This document shows positions 43,770-56,134 of a stretch of 64,000 nucleotides of DNA, piece by piece. The notes beneath the pieces were generated by a model, which saw nothing but the letters and a program-made list of their open reading frames with translations, had not been told where the DNA came from and did no database searches. The stretch spans positions 24,474,446-24,538,445 of the forward strand of contig OY759226.1 of the NCBI GenBank assembly GCA_963662175.1, read 5' to 3'. The translations under genes and the position numbers were made by a program. How positions within the stretch are numbered: position 1 is the first letter of the stretch; each line of letters begins with the position of its first letter. The DNA comes from Aradus depressus (Eukaryota; Arthropoda; Insecta; Hemiptera; Aradidae).

Positions 43770-45457
43770 TTTGCAACAGCGGACACCACAGCTAGTACGA
43801 AGTTAGGAACCCTGGGCACCACATCTAGTATGTGCCTTGCAACAGCGGACCCCACAGCTAGTACGAAGTTAGGAACCCTGGGCACCACATCTAGTATGTG
43901 CCTTGCAACAGCGGACCCCACAGCTAGTACGAAGTTAGGAACGCCGAGCACCACATCTAGTTTTGTGCCTTGCAACAGCGGACACCACAGCTAGTACGAA
44001 GTTAGGAACCCTGGGCACCACATCTAGTATGTGCCTTGCAACAGCGGACCCCACAGCTAGTACGAAGTTAGGAACGCCGAGCACCACATCTAGTTTGTGC
44101 CTTGCAACAGCGGACACCACAGCTAGTACGAAGTTCGGAACCCTGGGCACCACATCTAGTATGTGCCTTGCAACAGCGGACCCCACAGCTAGTACAAAGT
44201 TCGGAACGTTGGGCAACACAGCTAGTAAGTGTTTTGTAACAGCGGACCCCATAGATACTACATAGTTAGGAACGCCGGGCAACACAGCTAGTAAATGTCT
44301 TGCAACAGTGAACCCCACAGCGAATACACAGTTACTACTACTACATGTGAAATTCATGACAATCCGATTGTCCTTTAATCATTCAGCATTATTTTTATGC
44401 TTAGCCCCCCCCCCCCCTCCAAATTTTTAAGATGTCACATAGTGTATTTTTCTATTTGGCCATCAAGAATACTACATGTGAAATTTCGTGACAATCCGAT
44501 CATCCGTTAATGAGCTACCACTATATTTATACTTAGCCCCCCCCCCCCCCCCCACAACCCCCCCTCCCGTTCATAACTTTGGGACGCCACACACCTTATT
44601 TTTTATTTGGCCTTCAGGAATACTACATGGGAAATTTCGTGACAATACGATCAACCGTTAATGAGCCAGCTCTATTTTTATATTTAGCCCCCCCCCCCCC
44701 CCAAACCCCCCACCCGTTCAAAACTTTGGGACGCCACACACCTTATTTTTCTATTTGGCCTTCAGGAATACTACATGTGAAATTTCGTGACAATCTGACC
44801 AACCGTTAATGAGCCAGCTCTATATTTATACTTAGCCCCCCCCCCCCCCCTCAACCCTCCCTCCCGTTCAAAACTTTGGGTCGCCACACACCTTTTTTTT
44901 TTATTTGGTCTTCAGGAATACTACATGTGAAACTTCGTGACAATGCGACCAACCGTTAATGAGCTAGCTCTATATTTATACTTAGGCCCCCCCACAACCC
45001 CCCCCTCCCGTTCAAAACTTTGGGACGCCACACACCTTTTTTTCCTGTTTGGCTTTTAAAAAGACTACATGTGAAATTTCATGACAATTCGACCATTAGT
45101 TAATGTGTTAGCACTATTTATATACTTAGGCCCCCCTTACAACCCCCCCTCCCGATCAAAACTTTGAGACGCCACACACCTAATATTTCTATTTGTCTTT
45201 TAAAAAGACTACGTGTGAAATTTCATGACAATTTGACCATTAGTTAATGTGTTAGCACTATTTATATACTTAGGCCCCCCTTACAACCCCCCCTCCCGTT
45301 CAAAATTTTGAGACGCCACATAGCCTATTATTCAATCGGGCTCAAAAGGATGCTATATGGGAAGTTTCATAAAAATCCGTCCAGCCGTTTGGGCGTGATG
45401 CTGGAACAAACATACAAACAAACAAACAAACCCCGTTTCAGCTTTATTAATATAGAT
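43770..45457 (+). repeat. Composite repeat E (no head)
   Basis: 66-bp minisatellite 43770-44330 (very regular, eight or so units), 145-bp units with long C runs (44350-45330), then ATCCGTCCAGCCGTTTGGGC and the tail ending ATATAGAT. Confidence 0.8.
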
Positions 45458-46430
45458 TTTCCATTTGTTGACTTCAGAGTTTCGAAGCAATGAAAGGAAA
45501 GGTTTTACGTGAAGCATTGCATCACTTGTCAACTGCATGGATGATGATTAGAGGGAAGTGAGGGGAGGGATAAGAAAGGAATGAATATTATTATTATTAT
45601 TATGAAAATAATAATTATTGAGTAGTGCGCAATTTCTCGTGAAGGCGGTTAGGGCGGTTCGATTTCCCAAAATCTAATTTAAAAAAATTCTTCATAAAAT
45701 TAAGTTGAAAAAAATAGTACCTACTGTTAACAACCGTTCAAAAAATTACTGCTATATATTGTATTTTGCAAAAATAAAAAATATGTATATTTTACAACAT
45801 TATTTTAATAAAAATTCATAATATCATTTATAGATATAAACGGAAATAACAGAAAAAAATTATTTTTTATTTTTTTTAAGATTGTTGCACCACACCAAAA
45901 AATTTGAAAAAATTAGGGAATATTTTGATATAAAAAACACGTATTCTGTGAAAATTTGGTGAGTGTCACTCAAAAATAACATTCAAAAACGCCATTTTGA
46001 ATTTTTCAAAATTCGATGAAAAATAGAATTTAAATTGGAAGATAATAAAAAAATACTATAGAGGTGTATTTGAAGCATAAAAACTTTTTAAAAAATCGAC
46101 AGTTGTATACTCGCAACAACCGGAAATAAAAAAATAAAAATTAAAATTGCCTTTTTATTTTTTTTTTTCATCGAATAATGGGAGTTGGAAGCTGAAATTT
46201 TCAGGAAAATTTTTTTTTTACATGTGCAAACTGTCGGTCAATCGCCCATTCGAAAATCGTTGGGGGCAGTTTTCGCACTCTTATCCGGCTAGACCCTTTG
46301 CTAGCATCCTTAAACGTTCTGCTCAAACATAGGGACGTGACATCACCCAACACTCCTGCCAACTGTCTCACAGGTATTAAGTTGGGTGTCTTTAACGAGT
46401 ACCTGACATAATTTTTTTACTTTCCAAATT
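45458..46430. other. Gene-free AT-rich stretch
   Basis: No gene seen. It contains a segment at about 46308-46370 that also follows composite repeat D at 42831-42890 (AACGTTCYGCTCAA, ACGTGACATCACCCAACACT). Confidence 0.4.
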
Positions 46431-46499
46431 ATACGAAGTATAGGGGAAGTTATATAATCTGTCACAAATTTGATGTTGAGTTTTCAAAAAACTTTTATG

Positions 46500-46582
<83 letters not shown>

Positions 46583-46585
46583 TTT
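46500..46585. repeat. (AT)n microsatellite
   Basis: About 80 bp of nearly pure AT, followed by a T run that is the poly-A of the next LINE on the minus strand. Confidence 0.97.
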
Positions 46586-47462
46586 TTTTTTTTGTATTTA
46601 GTTATTTTAAGCCACAACTATGCAAAAAATGCACAACCAGCGGCTGGGCTGACATTTACTGTACAAAAATTAATAAATAAAAACATTAAAATAAATACGA
46701 CCTGAGAGGCTTGAGAGAGGAAAAACAGCCAGCGGTGAACCTCATGACATCACTTCACAACACATCTCTAGGCCAAACTCTCTTTAACCTTCTGGGGGGA
46801 TTGTGGGGTGAATTTGTACTTGAGATTTTGCGAATTTCCGGATTGGTGTGTAAGTAAATTTTGGTGTAGAAACGTTGGTATAAATGTTTGATGGGTGTGA
46901 CGTTCAAGTGGCAGTGTAAAGTCTTGTTGCTAACGTATGGTGGGCATTGCGTGATCAGTCGGAGAGTCTTTGATTGAAATACCTGTATTCTTTGAATGTT
47001 CGAAGTCTTGGCTGTACTGTATATTTGTAAGCCATAGGTCGAGAAGATAGGTATAACAATTTAGTTTTTGTCGAGTAGATAATTTAGAACGCCTATTCAA
47101 AATACTGTACAATAGTCTAGTGTGAGTCGTGTCGTCCGAGTGTGAGGGTTCCAAGTCAGCCTTGTATCGAGGGTTAATCCTAAATATTTTACGGAAGAAG
47201 TATGAGGTAATGGCTGGTTTTCAAGGAATACTGGGGGGCAGTCACCACGGCGGAGAGCGAATGTTACGTGTTGACATTTTGTGGTGTTAAATTTAATTTT
47301 CCAAGATTTACTCCAAACTTCAATTTTGTTGAGGTGTTGCTGTAGTATGAGTGAAGTGGTGTAAGATCTGTGTGAGAGGCTAGAATGGCGGTGTCATCTG
47401 CGTATGTGGCTGTTAATGTGAGAGAGTCGGTGGGTAAGACAACAAAAATTAAAAAAAAAAAA
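46586..47462 (-). mobile_element. Jockey-type LINE, 5'-truncated
   Basis: It encodes ATYADDTAILASHTD (RT active site YADD) and, further on, LNRRSKLSTRQKLNCYTYLL, both Jockey-like, with frame breaks between. It ends in a poly-A (T run at 46581-46594). The 5' end abuts a TTCCCC-family repeat. Confidence 0.88.
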
Positions 47463-47597
47463 AAATGCTGTATATATGTGAACACGATAACCTCCGGTAG
47501 AATGAATATATGTATTCATATGAAATCTAGTCTTCTAAGGATAACTATTGATTTTCGGCCAGATCGGCCTAAGGGAAGGGGGGATGAGGGGAGGGGG
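47463..47597. repeat. TTCCCC-ended repeat, left part split by a SINE
   Basis: Phrases GAACACGATAACCTCCGG, CAGATCGGCCTAAGGG; it continues after the SINE at 47948-48130 (TGTATCGAAATGAAATT, CTAATTCGTACTGGGGAAGT). Confidence 0.7.
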
Positions 47598-47607
47598 GAT
47601 ATAATGA

Positions 47608-47937
47608 GAGCGCCGGTAGCTCAGTGGTATGCGTGCTTGCCTTCTGAGCTCAAGATCGTGGGTTCGAAACCCGACTGAGGCCCTTTGTTTATTTTATCTG
47701 GGAGGTAAAATAAACTTAAGCACGCCGTCCTTCGGATGGGACGTTAAGAGCCTGTACGATGTCAGGTACTAGTTAAAGACCCCTGCCCTAATAAAAATTT
47801 AGTGTAGGCAACATTTAGGACTCCCCAGTTGAGTCTGGCTCATGTCCACCAGAGTGACGAAAGAGCGCTCTGGTAGTAGGCGATATGACCTCGTAGTTAA
47901 AGCCCTGACATAAGTCATAAAACCTAACCTAACTGCC
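47608..47937 (+). mobile_element. tRNA-derived SINE, nearly full length
   Basis: A box TAGCTCAGTGG, B box GGTTCGAAACC, tail AACCTAACCTAA. A 10-bp target duplication GATATAATGA lies at 47598-47607 and 47938-47947. Confidence 0.93.
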
Positions 47938-47947
47938 GATATAATGA

Positions 47948-48140
47948 ATGTATCGAAATGAAATTGTATATGAGCTTCCAGAACCCCATTAAAAGGGGAG
48001 GGGGATTTGACATTTTAATTAAAAAACCCAAAAGAACCGCAGCTATTAATTTTCTGTGAAATCGGCCGAAGATGAGAGGATTCGACTCAAAAATTTAGTC
48101 CAATGGACTAATTCGTACTGGGGAAGTACATTGTTTATTA
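47948..48140. repeat. TTCCCC-ended repeat, right part
   Basis: It completes the copy interrupted by the SINE; it ends CTAATTCGTACTGGGGAAGTACAT. Confidence 0.65.
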
Positions 48141-48165
48141 ATTTTATAATTTTTATTAGAGTTAG

Positions 48166-48410
48166 TTATTATGACTTATGCCTGGGCTTTAACTATGAGG
48201 TCATATCGCCTACTACCAGAGCGCTCTTTTGTCACTCAGATAGGCAGTACCTGACATCGTACAGGCTCGGAACCATCGCTTAACGTCCCATCCGAAGGAC
48301 GGCGTGCTTACTTTTATTTTACCTTCCAGATAAAATAAACTAAGGGCCTCGGCCGGGTTTCGAACCCGCGAACTTGAGCCAGCAAGCACGCACACCACTG
48401 TGTCATCTAA
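48166..48410 (-). mobile_element. tRNA-derived SINE, internally deleted
   Basis: Minus strand, with a B box GGTTTCGAACCC and GCTGGCTCAAG; the centre between the tail and CAGGTACTGCC is deleted. Confidence 0.8.
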
Positions 48411-49120
48411 TTTATAATTTCAATTGTATTTCGAGTCACAACGTATGGTCACTTCTACGTCATCAAATTAGTTCCTCAAATGGCACAAGTCCATATTTAT
48501 GGGTGTACAAATTAATGAATTTTTTTAACGATGGGAGTTGCATTTAAAAAAAAAATCACATTTGTTATTCAATTAGAAAAAAAAAAACATTGAAAATTTG
48601 TCCATTAGGTAGGTAGTTTGTTATTAACATTGACGAGGCGAGACCAACTTACAGACTGTCTGTCGTAGTGATAGGCTGGCGTAATGTTGTAGGCAGTGCT
48701 GGATTAAGACAACTTGATGCCCTAAGCAATCCACGCTTGTGGGGCACCTTATTCACTAGTAAACTAGTATCAGAATGCCCCACCCTCGAAGATGTTCTGT
48801 GTGTGGACATTTTCTGTTCATAGTATATAGATACAAAATTAAGCGGTCAAAGCAGTGACCAAATTAAATTAAATCCAAATTAAATCAAAAATTGAATTAA
48901 AAATAATTTAGAGAAAGGAATAAGAACAAACGTAAAGTATATGATAACCAAATGAGGTTTTTATTTTTATAAAATTTGTCATATAAAAATGAGATAAAAT
49001 AAAATAATTAATTTAAATAAAAATGAAAACTATATAATGTTTACGAAGCAAGAGACGAGAATAATGCATATCATTTCATTTATGAATGCCAACATTTTAT
49101 TTTACTATACAATATTTATA

Positions 49121-49471
49121 GGTTAGGTTAGGTTAGGTTTTATGACTCGTGCCCGGGCTTTAACTACGAGGTCATATCGCCTACTACCAGAGCGCTCTTT
49201 CGTCACTCTGGTGGACATGAGCCCGACTCTACTGTGGGAGTCCTAAATTTTGCCTACCTTAAATTTTTATTCATCTAGGGTAGGGGTCTTTAACGAGTAC
49301 CTGACATCGAACAGGCTTGGGACCATCGCTTAACGTCCCATCCGAAGGACGGCGTGCTTAAGTTTATTTTACCTCCCAGATAAAATAAACTAAGGGCCTC
49401 GGTCGGGCTACGAACCCACAACCTTGAGCTCAGAAGTCAAGCACGCATACCACTGAGCTACCGGCGCCCTC
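49121..49471 (-). mobile_element. tRNA-derived SINE, full length
   Basis: The head GGGCGCCGGTAGCTCAG lies at the right end and about four CCTAA-type units lie at the left end (AGGTTAGGTTAGGTT on the plus strand). Confidence 0.92.
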
Positions 49472-49729
49472 AGGTATGTTATATTCAAAACGTTCACTTT
49501 TTTGAGAAGAAGAAACTTTTTGATCCTATTTATTTTAATTATGGCTTTGGTTTCATTGTTTATTTCGTCGGCCCTTTTTAATTCCTGTTTTCCCTCTGTC
49601 TGAAAATTAATAGATGTCGTCCTTATATTTGGATACACATATAAACTTTTATAGATGTTTGCTAGCGACTGTAGATTTCAAAATTCTGGGGGTATTGAGG
49701 GTCAGTCAATGAAGAAAACACTATTCAAA

Positions 49730-49768
49730 TGCCAACGTTTCGATATATTTCATATCATCATCAGGGCA
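49730..49768 (-). ncRNA. Candidate hammerhead ribozyme in left arm
   Basis: The mirror of 49853-49891 on the minus strand, with the same bases in core and stems. Confidence 0.65.
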
Positions 49769-49852
49769 ATGAATATAGATGGTTGAGGAGAAGGCATGAA
49801 GACTGTGAGGTCTTACGTTCAACTAAGGGTACAGAAGGCCTTCTGTATTCAT

Positions 49853-49891
49853 TGCCCTGATGATGATATGAAATATATCGAAACGTTGGCA
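49853..49891 (+). ncRNA. Candidate hammerhead ribozyme in right arm
   Basis: Stem I UGCC (49853-49856) with GGCA (49888-49891); CUGAUGA (49857-49863); extra U; stem II GAUAU/AUAUC with GAAAU loop; GAA (49880-49882); self-complementary ACGU (49883-49886); U49887 as cut base. All conserved core bases are present. Confidence 0.68.
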
Positions 49892-50386
49892 TTTGAATTG
49901 TGTTTTCTTCATTGACTGACCCTCAATACCCCCAGAATTTTAAACTTTTATGTTGATACATTCATTCTAACGGGAGTTATAGTGTTCATAGGTAGACCTG
50001 GAAAATTGGTTTTTATTTTTGGGATCGGAAAATAGAAAAAAATAATTTCTGGTGAAAAATCATCATCGGAATTCTGATTACACAACTGCCTCTATACCTC
50101 GAGTAGTTGAAAGTAAAAAGTATGTGGTGAATCATTGTTAGGTTGTTTTGGCGACGAGCCTACAACCAGAACGGTCTTTTGTCGCTCTGTGGTCATGCCT
50201 CTCTGCTATGGGAATCCTGAATTTCGTCTACCCGGTTATTAGGATAAGGTCGTCATTAACGTGTACCTGACATCGGCTCAGGCTCAGGATCTGCAATTAA
50301 CGTCCCCTCTGCCGAAGGTATGCACGTCTACCTGATAAAAGGCGTAAGGGGCTTCGGCAGGGGCGTAGTCAGGATTTTGAGAAGGG

Positions 50387-50412
50387 GGGGGGGGGGGGGG
50401 GGGGGGGGGGTT
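50387..50412 (+). repeat. Poly-G tract beside CAGGGGCGTAGTCAGGATTT
   Basis: About 25 G in a row. The sequence before it looks like the start of a hAT-like terminal repeat, but I found no partner end. Confidence 0.6.
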
Positions 50413-50424
50413 ATAGACTCCCGG

Positions 50425-50905
50425 GGACTAGGGATGAGTATCGACCAACAAAACATCGATTAATGACATCGATTATTATTTTCTACTAATTAATCTATGC
50501 ATTTATTAATTGTTGGTTAAATAATCGATTAATCGAACGCACAAACAAAAGTTAATATAATCAGTCAATCACAACTCACAAATGACAAAACATAAATTAT
50601 TAGAAATTAGAATTAGAAGTAGAACTATTAGAAGGTTACGTTTTACTTATCACCAGTTCACCACAGAGGCACTGTGTTGTATCGATAGTCGATACGATAG
50701 TCTCCTCCCACTTTTTTACGCGAGTTGCCCTTCGGATGAATTATAATTAATTCATTTTTCTTTTTTTTCTCCTGTTTTTCGGATGAGTTGTAATTTTAAT
50801 TAAAAATTTAATAATCGTTAAATAATAATAGATTATCCGATTAATCAAACCCGGGCGACATCGATTAAAAAAACACCGATCATTTTACTAAAACATCGAT
50901 TATTT
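50425..50905. other. ATCGATTA-rich stretch, possible hAT-derived MITE remnant
   Basis: GGGATGAGTATCGACC then many ATCGATTA-like words in both orientations; no ORF. Clear terminal inverted repeats are not seen. Confidence 0.3.
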
Positions 50906-51012
50906 CGAGTCGGGCTCATGTCCACCAGAGTGACGAAAGAGCGCTCTGGTAGTAGGCGATATGACCTCGTAGTTAAAGCCCGGGCATGAGTCATAAAACC
51001 TAACCTAACCTA
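50906..51012 (+). mobile_element. tRNA-derived SINE tail fragment with CCTAA tail
   Basis: GAGTCGGGCTCATGTCCACC through CATGAGTCATAAAACC and three CCTAA units. Confidence 0.88.
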
Positions 51013-51469
51013 TCAAAATTACGTTTTGTAGGTGTGCATGGAGTACTTTGTATACTAAGGTTGTCCCTGTCCATGATTTACTACAACATAAAGCTATAAA
51101 ACCGATTAATCGTATTTTATTGCACTCAATCCGCCTCACACAAAACGAACAGGAAGTTTTGACAATGTTGACATTTGAGGTTAGGATGCGTTCAAAAACG
51201 AACCGCGACCGCCACATAGTACATTCATCAATTATCTATCCTATTCGGCAACAATCGATAACGTCACTGACCCCAGTAAATCTGTCGTTCTGACCAACCT
51301 TTTTTTGTATGTTATATGTAAAATGCATTCCAGAAAAATCAAATCATGCGAAATAAAGTATTTTCGTGTACTTTATTGTTCTCATAAAGTATAGAGTACA
51401 ATTAGCCGAAATAACGTACAATACTTTACAATAAAGTACAGGTGGCAACTATATATCTAACCCAAGTCC

Positions 51470-51750
51470 TTCATGAAGTGCTCAGTCTCCCAGTTTCCTT
51501 AATGAACCTGAGAATGCTCTCATAGTCCAACTTCTAAAGTCCTCCTCTGTGATTGCATCTTAGCCAAAGATGTGGAATCTCGTCCGCGCATATCCCGAGT
51601 ATATACCCAGGAAGTGTGACGCCGTCTCGTCTTCTTCCCCACATCTATCACAGGTAGGACTGTCCTTGACTCCTACACTGTGTGTCTATTGAACGGATCG
51701 TGTCCTATGAGAACTCAAGTTTGGACTCCCCACCCAGAAACATCTTCGAC
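51470..51750 (-). mobile_element. LINE pol C-terminal fragment (C-x2-C knuckle)
   Basis: The minus strand encodes SPTCDRCGEEDETASHFLG, GYARTRFHIFG and AITEEDFRSWTMRAFSGSL with stops between. This is the end of a LINE pol with the usual C-x2-C..H..C pattern; clade not fixed. Confidence 0.75.
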
Positions 51751-52159
51751 TGTCAGGCTTATAGTAAGTTAAACACTCTGTCTATAAACTTTTGGAATTT
51801 TGAATTAAATCGTTTTCACTAGTTGTAATTCTGAGTTCATAGGCTCCTAGAGAGAAATGTTTTTTGTTGTCCTTTTGGGGTTCTGGGGATCGTAAAAGAT
51901 AAAATTCCGATGAAAACTCGATATCGAATTTTTGAACGAGTACATAATTTACCCAAATTAAAGTTTTTTTTAAGTGACTTGGTCTATACACTGTAAATGG
52001 CATGAATAAGAGAGCAGAGGCAGATTTATTTAAATGGAGGTATGTCAGAATAACTGTAGTACTCAATTAAAGTAACATTTATTAAGTCGACTGTGTAGTA
52101 AGTGAAGGGGTCGTTAGGGGACTGTCTCTATGGACTGTTATTTCTCTCATTTCCTTCCT

Positions 52160-52335
52160 GAAAACAGGCGCCTGATGATTTGAAGAAGCGCATAGCGTAG
52201 ATGTATGTATATAAATATACATCTTTTCGAAAGAATAGACAATGCTCAATCAAATTGAGAACGCCAGGCGCCTGTTTGCTCAATCAACTTGAGAAAGCCA
52301 GGCGCCTGTTTGCTCAATAAATTTGAGAGCCTCGG
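52160..52335 (+). repeat. Short tandem of CAGGCGCCTG palindromes (34-bp unit)
   Basis: The unit TTTGCTCAATCAA, TTGAGA then CCAGGCGCCTG occurs about 2.5 times; a lone palindrome lies at 52166. Confidence 0.7.
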
Positions 52336-52493
52336 CTAGATTTCAAACTCATGATCTTTATTAGCTCATTAGACACCAAATGTAGATAAAGATAAAAGAA
52401 AAATTCTGGTTGGGTTTAACAAAAATTGTCGAAGAAGAAATGTAAAAAAAAAGGTGGGCTTTGTGGTACCATTTCCAAATATTTTCTGAAAAA

Positions 52494-52590
52494 CTTGTTA
52501 AAGACCCCTAGGTGAATAAAAATTTAGGGTAGGGAATATTTAGGACTCCCATAGCCCGGGCATGAGTCACAATAACTAACTACTGGTAGT
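52494..52590 (+). mobile_element. tRNA-derived SINE fragment
   Basis: TTAAAGACCCCTAGGTGAAT, TTTAGGACTCCCATAG, GCCCGGGCATGAGTCAC. Confidence 0.65.
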
Positions 52591-55500
52591 CATACCAACT
52601 GGGCGAGTACATAAGAACATAAAATAAAAATAACAATTTGCAATATTTATTATATTTTATAATAATGAAAGTAGTAATATTAATAATGAAAGTAGTAACG
52701 AAGTTTTAAATAATAACTAAAAAATGCCTATAATAAAATAAAAAAAAGTTATTAGGTAAATATAATTTGATTATTTAATCCTCGCCGCTTAAGCTTCTTC
52801 GAGGTAATTACGAAAAAAAAAGAACAAAAAGAAAATAAATACGAACAAAAAAAAGGTTAACTTGTTTGGACGAGGTGGGGAGACACCTGTTGATATCTCG
52901 AGTTTGATTGGTCCGCCGCCATCTTGCCGTATTCGGGGATCAATTTTTGAAAATTTATTTTTGAAAATTATCTATTTCTCTATTTTTTTTTTTAAATTAT
53001 CTTCAATATTTATTAATTTACATTTCATCCTTTATTTACTCTTCTTTAAGTAATATCTGTTTGATAATTTTTTTCTTATTGTTTTTCCCCAACTATTGTA
53101 CAATTTTTTAAAAATAGTTTTATTATATTTGTTAAACAATTTTTTTATTGTTATTTGTTAACAGACTATGTAGTAGTTTTTTCAGTATTTATACTTATAA
53201 TAACATTTTAATATTATAATTATTGTAAACAATATATCATTATAAAAACAATAATATTGAAGAACTATTGTATGTTTAAACATCATTCATGTATATATTT
53301 ACGCATTTATTGTTTACCGAAGTGCAAAAAAAAAAAAAATATTTTAAAAATATCTGTAGAATAGGTGAAAGTTAGTTGCGCGGTGAGGATGCGCACTGGG
53401 TGGGCAGCCATTCTCAGCTTAGTTTTACCTGAACTCACCTTTAGTTCAGGTGTGTACCATAGGTATACTGTCTCATTCTATAAGGCTAATTTTTGGACAA
53501 TTTTCTTATATTATTAAACGCGAAAAAATAACTTGAAATATATATAGTTATAATCGGATTTGTTATTATATATTTATTCAACGACGTGAACAATTTGTTA
53601 TTTATTTATTTATTTAAAATACAGAAGACGACAATGGATTTATATTAATACATTTTGGAAGGTAAGTCTTATATTAAACAAAATAATGTTTACTTTAACA
53701 ATTTTTGGGAATTAACAGGTTGTACCGCACTCGCAAACTACTTTTTTTTTCTTCAAAATATATATATTAAATAGTGAAATACGCCGGATCAAAATATATA
53801 TAATTTATCTAGTCACATTTTTTCTTTATATACAATTTTGTTTATAAAAGTTGTATACGAATGAGTTTATGTATTTAACTGTTTTATAGATGGATAATAA
53901 TAATAGTTATTCTATTGTGACTTGTTACGAATCGTAAAAAAGTATTTACAGTTTTTCAAAAAAGTTCCTACTCATTATCACTGGTGTCTTGATACAATAC
54001 AAGGACGAATGTTTTTTTTTTTTATTTTTACCTTCTTTTTTATATTTTTTTTCTTGCATTATAAGGAAATATTTTTAATTTTCTGGACAACTTCGATATA
54101 TAAGTTCTTGCAACTAAAATAAAATTTTGTACAATAATTAATTTTTACTGTCCTGTTTTTTGATTTTTAGAAATGTTAAAATTGTATTATTCATGTGTTT
54201 ATAAATAATGTTATAAAATTATTAATTTAGTATACTCCATTTTTATTTAACCGTAAATTTCAATTAAAAAAATAAATAAATGAAAAAAAACGTTCCGTTA
54301 TCCGTTTTCGAGATACTTCCACCTCTTCTCTCAAATAACGGGGTGCATTTTTTTTTTTTCTTTCTCTTTTTATTTATAAAATTATTGTTTACTATTTATA
54401 GTTTTTTTAAAGAACATTTATTGTACAATTTCTTGTTTATTTTCATCAATATTTAAATAAAATTAACAATAATTAAGAAAATATGATATATATAGTTATA
54501 TAAACTATACTAAAGAACCATACAAATTTATTCATTAATGTTTTTTCTCTGTGGTTTCATTCATGAAAAATCTATTTCGATTTTCAATAGATAAATTATT
54601 TAGTTTTTATTGTTTTTTTTGTAATAAGATGAAAAATATAATATATTGTGCGTATCTAACCTTTTTGTAAGTTGTTTGAAGAAACATGCGATTTTTTGCC
54701 CAAATTGTTTACCTGCGAAATGTCTGTTTCCTTAAATGAAATACATAATACACATTTCAAAATATAATATTATCAAGTTAGTGATATTTAAGGAGATTTA
54801 AATAAAGATAGGTAAAGTTACATTTTTCCTATATAGACATTCCTGTTGCTGAAAGCCCATCATCAGAATCAGTGTTTTGCTCGTCTACTTCTTATATTTA
54901 TTTACAGTTTTCTTCGTTTCTTCCACACTTTTCATCACTTCTTGACCAGATCTTATAATATTTTTTTTTTTTTTTTTTTTTTTTGAGTGATCATTTCGTA
55001 AATTGGATTTTTGTAAGATTAAGTTAACATAAAATAATGGATAAACGACCAAAACGATGTTATTGAGGAGTGGCTTAGTAGGTATGTACCTAAGAAGTCT
55101 ATATAGAAAGGAATCTGTTAAATAATTTTGTAATTTTTAGACAGAATATTTTCATATATATTTTTTCTATAATCTATGTAGGTATGTTTTCTATAAAATA
55201 GTTCGATAGAATAAAATATATATTTATTAGACAATTAAAGATTCTATTATTTATTTATTTTTTAACGGGAAAGATGTGGGAATTTCTTATGCTTGGGATT
55301 TCCCAAGATCCGCCTTGTAATGAAGACAACATTTAATTTCCACCTTATATAACAATAACAATTTTGTTTAATTGTTATATATTATTTCAATTAATTTTAT
55401 TGATTTATTTAATTTTCTTTGTGTAAGTTTTACATCGCAACAACTGCCATTTGTTAGCGATGAGCTATTTACAAACTATTCTTTTGTATATAGTTAGTTA
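52591..55500. other. Very AT-rich gene-free stretch
   Basis: No ORF with coding character. A G/C-richer island at 53370-53480 includes the hairpin CCTGAACT..AGTTCAGG; CCGCCATCTTG at about 52917 resembles a YY1 site. These might mark a promoter but no gene follows. Confidence 0.35.
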
Positions 55501-55519
55501 TTGCAACTCATGCCCGGTG

Positions 55520-55755
55520 GGGGCTCAATTCAAAAACCCTAATAATTTGCCGATGTAATGAATTTATCGATACAGAATTTAGTATGAGGATTTAGGAGCC
55601 CGTATGTAAGTCAGCTGTTGAATATTAGCGGAAACGTTCGACTAGTTTTGGAGGAACAATTAACCGACGATTTTAACATTTAAACATTGAATTTCGGTGA
55701 ATACTCAAAATCGAATTATTTATCGATTATTTAACAGGGAAAGTAAAAAAATATA
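55520..55755. repeat. TTCCCC-ended repeat copy
   Basis: GGGGGCTCAATTC, AAAACCCTAATAATTTGCCG, ATGAATTTATCGATAC. Confidence 0.6.
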
Positions 55756-56134
55756 TTTTTTTATGTATCCAAATGAGGTATTAAATGACAGATATAGAAG
55801 CCCTAAGCACGAATTCGAATTGTTTTCTAATATTTTCGAAATGTGGGGCCACCATTTTCGATGAAAGTCTTCCATAAAGTCAAGAGTTTCTCAACATTTT
55901 AATTTTTAGAATCATAAATTTGACATAGAATTGTAGTCTGGCAGCCATAAGAATAATATTACACAAGTGAGATCAGGTCAAGCACTGAACAGTTCCGGTG
56001 GCCAATATTGCGTTAATTTATTAATTAATGTAGATTTAATAATAATTATTATAATGTTCAACCTACTGACTGTCGAGTCATTAAATTTAGACAATTTCAT
56101 GACTTCGAATTTTGTTTATTTTTTAGGTATATAT

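Larger units (their letters stand above)
49681..49940. repeat. Foldback with 94-nt arms carrying hammerhead motifs
   Basis: Arms 49681-49774 and 49847-49940 are reverse complements with very few mismatches, spacer 72 nt. Each arm has the complete motif CCCTGATGATGATATG..GAAACG. It disrupts a TTCCCC-type repeat at 49600-50000. Confidence 0.92.

Noticed and set aside
54840..54885. Another hammerhead motif (minus strand CUGAUGAUGGGC)
   Set aside because: There is no GAA after stem II and no self-complementary stem III.
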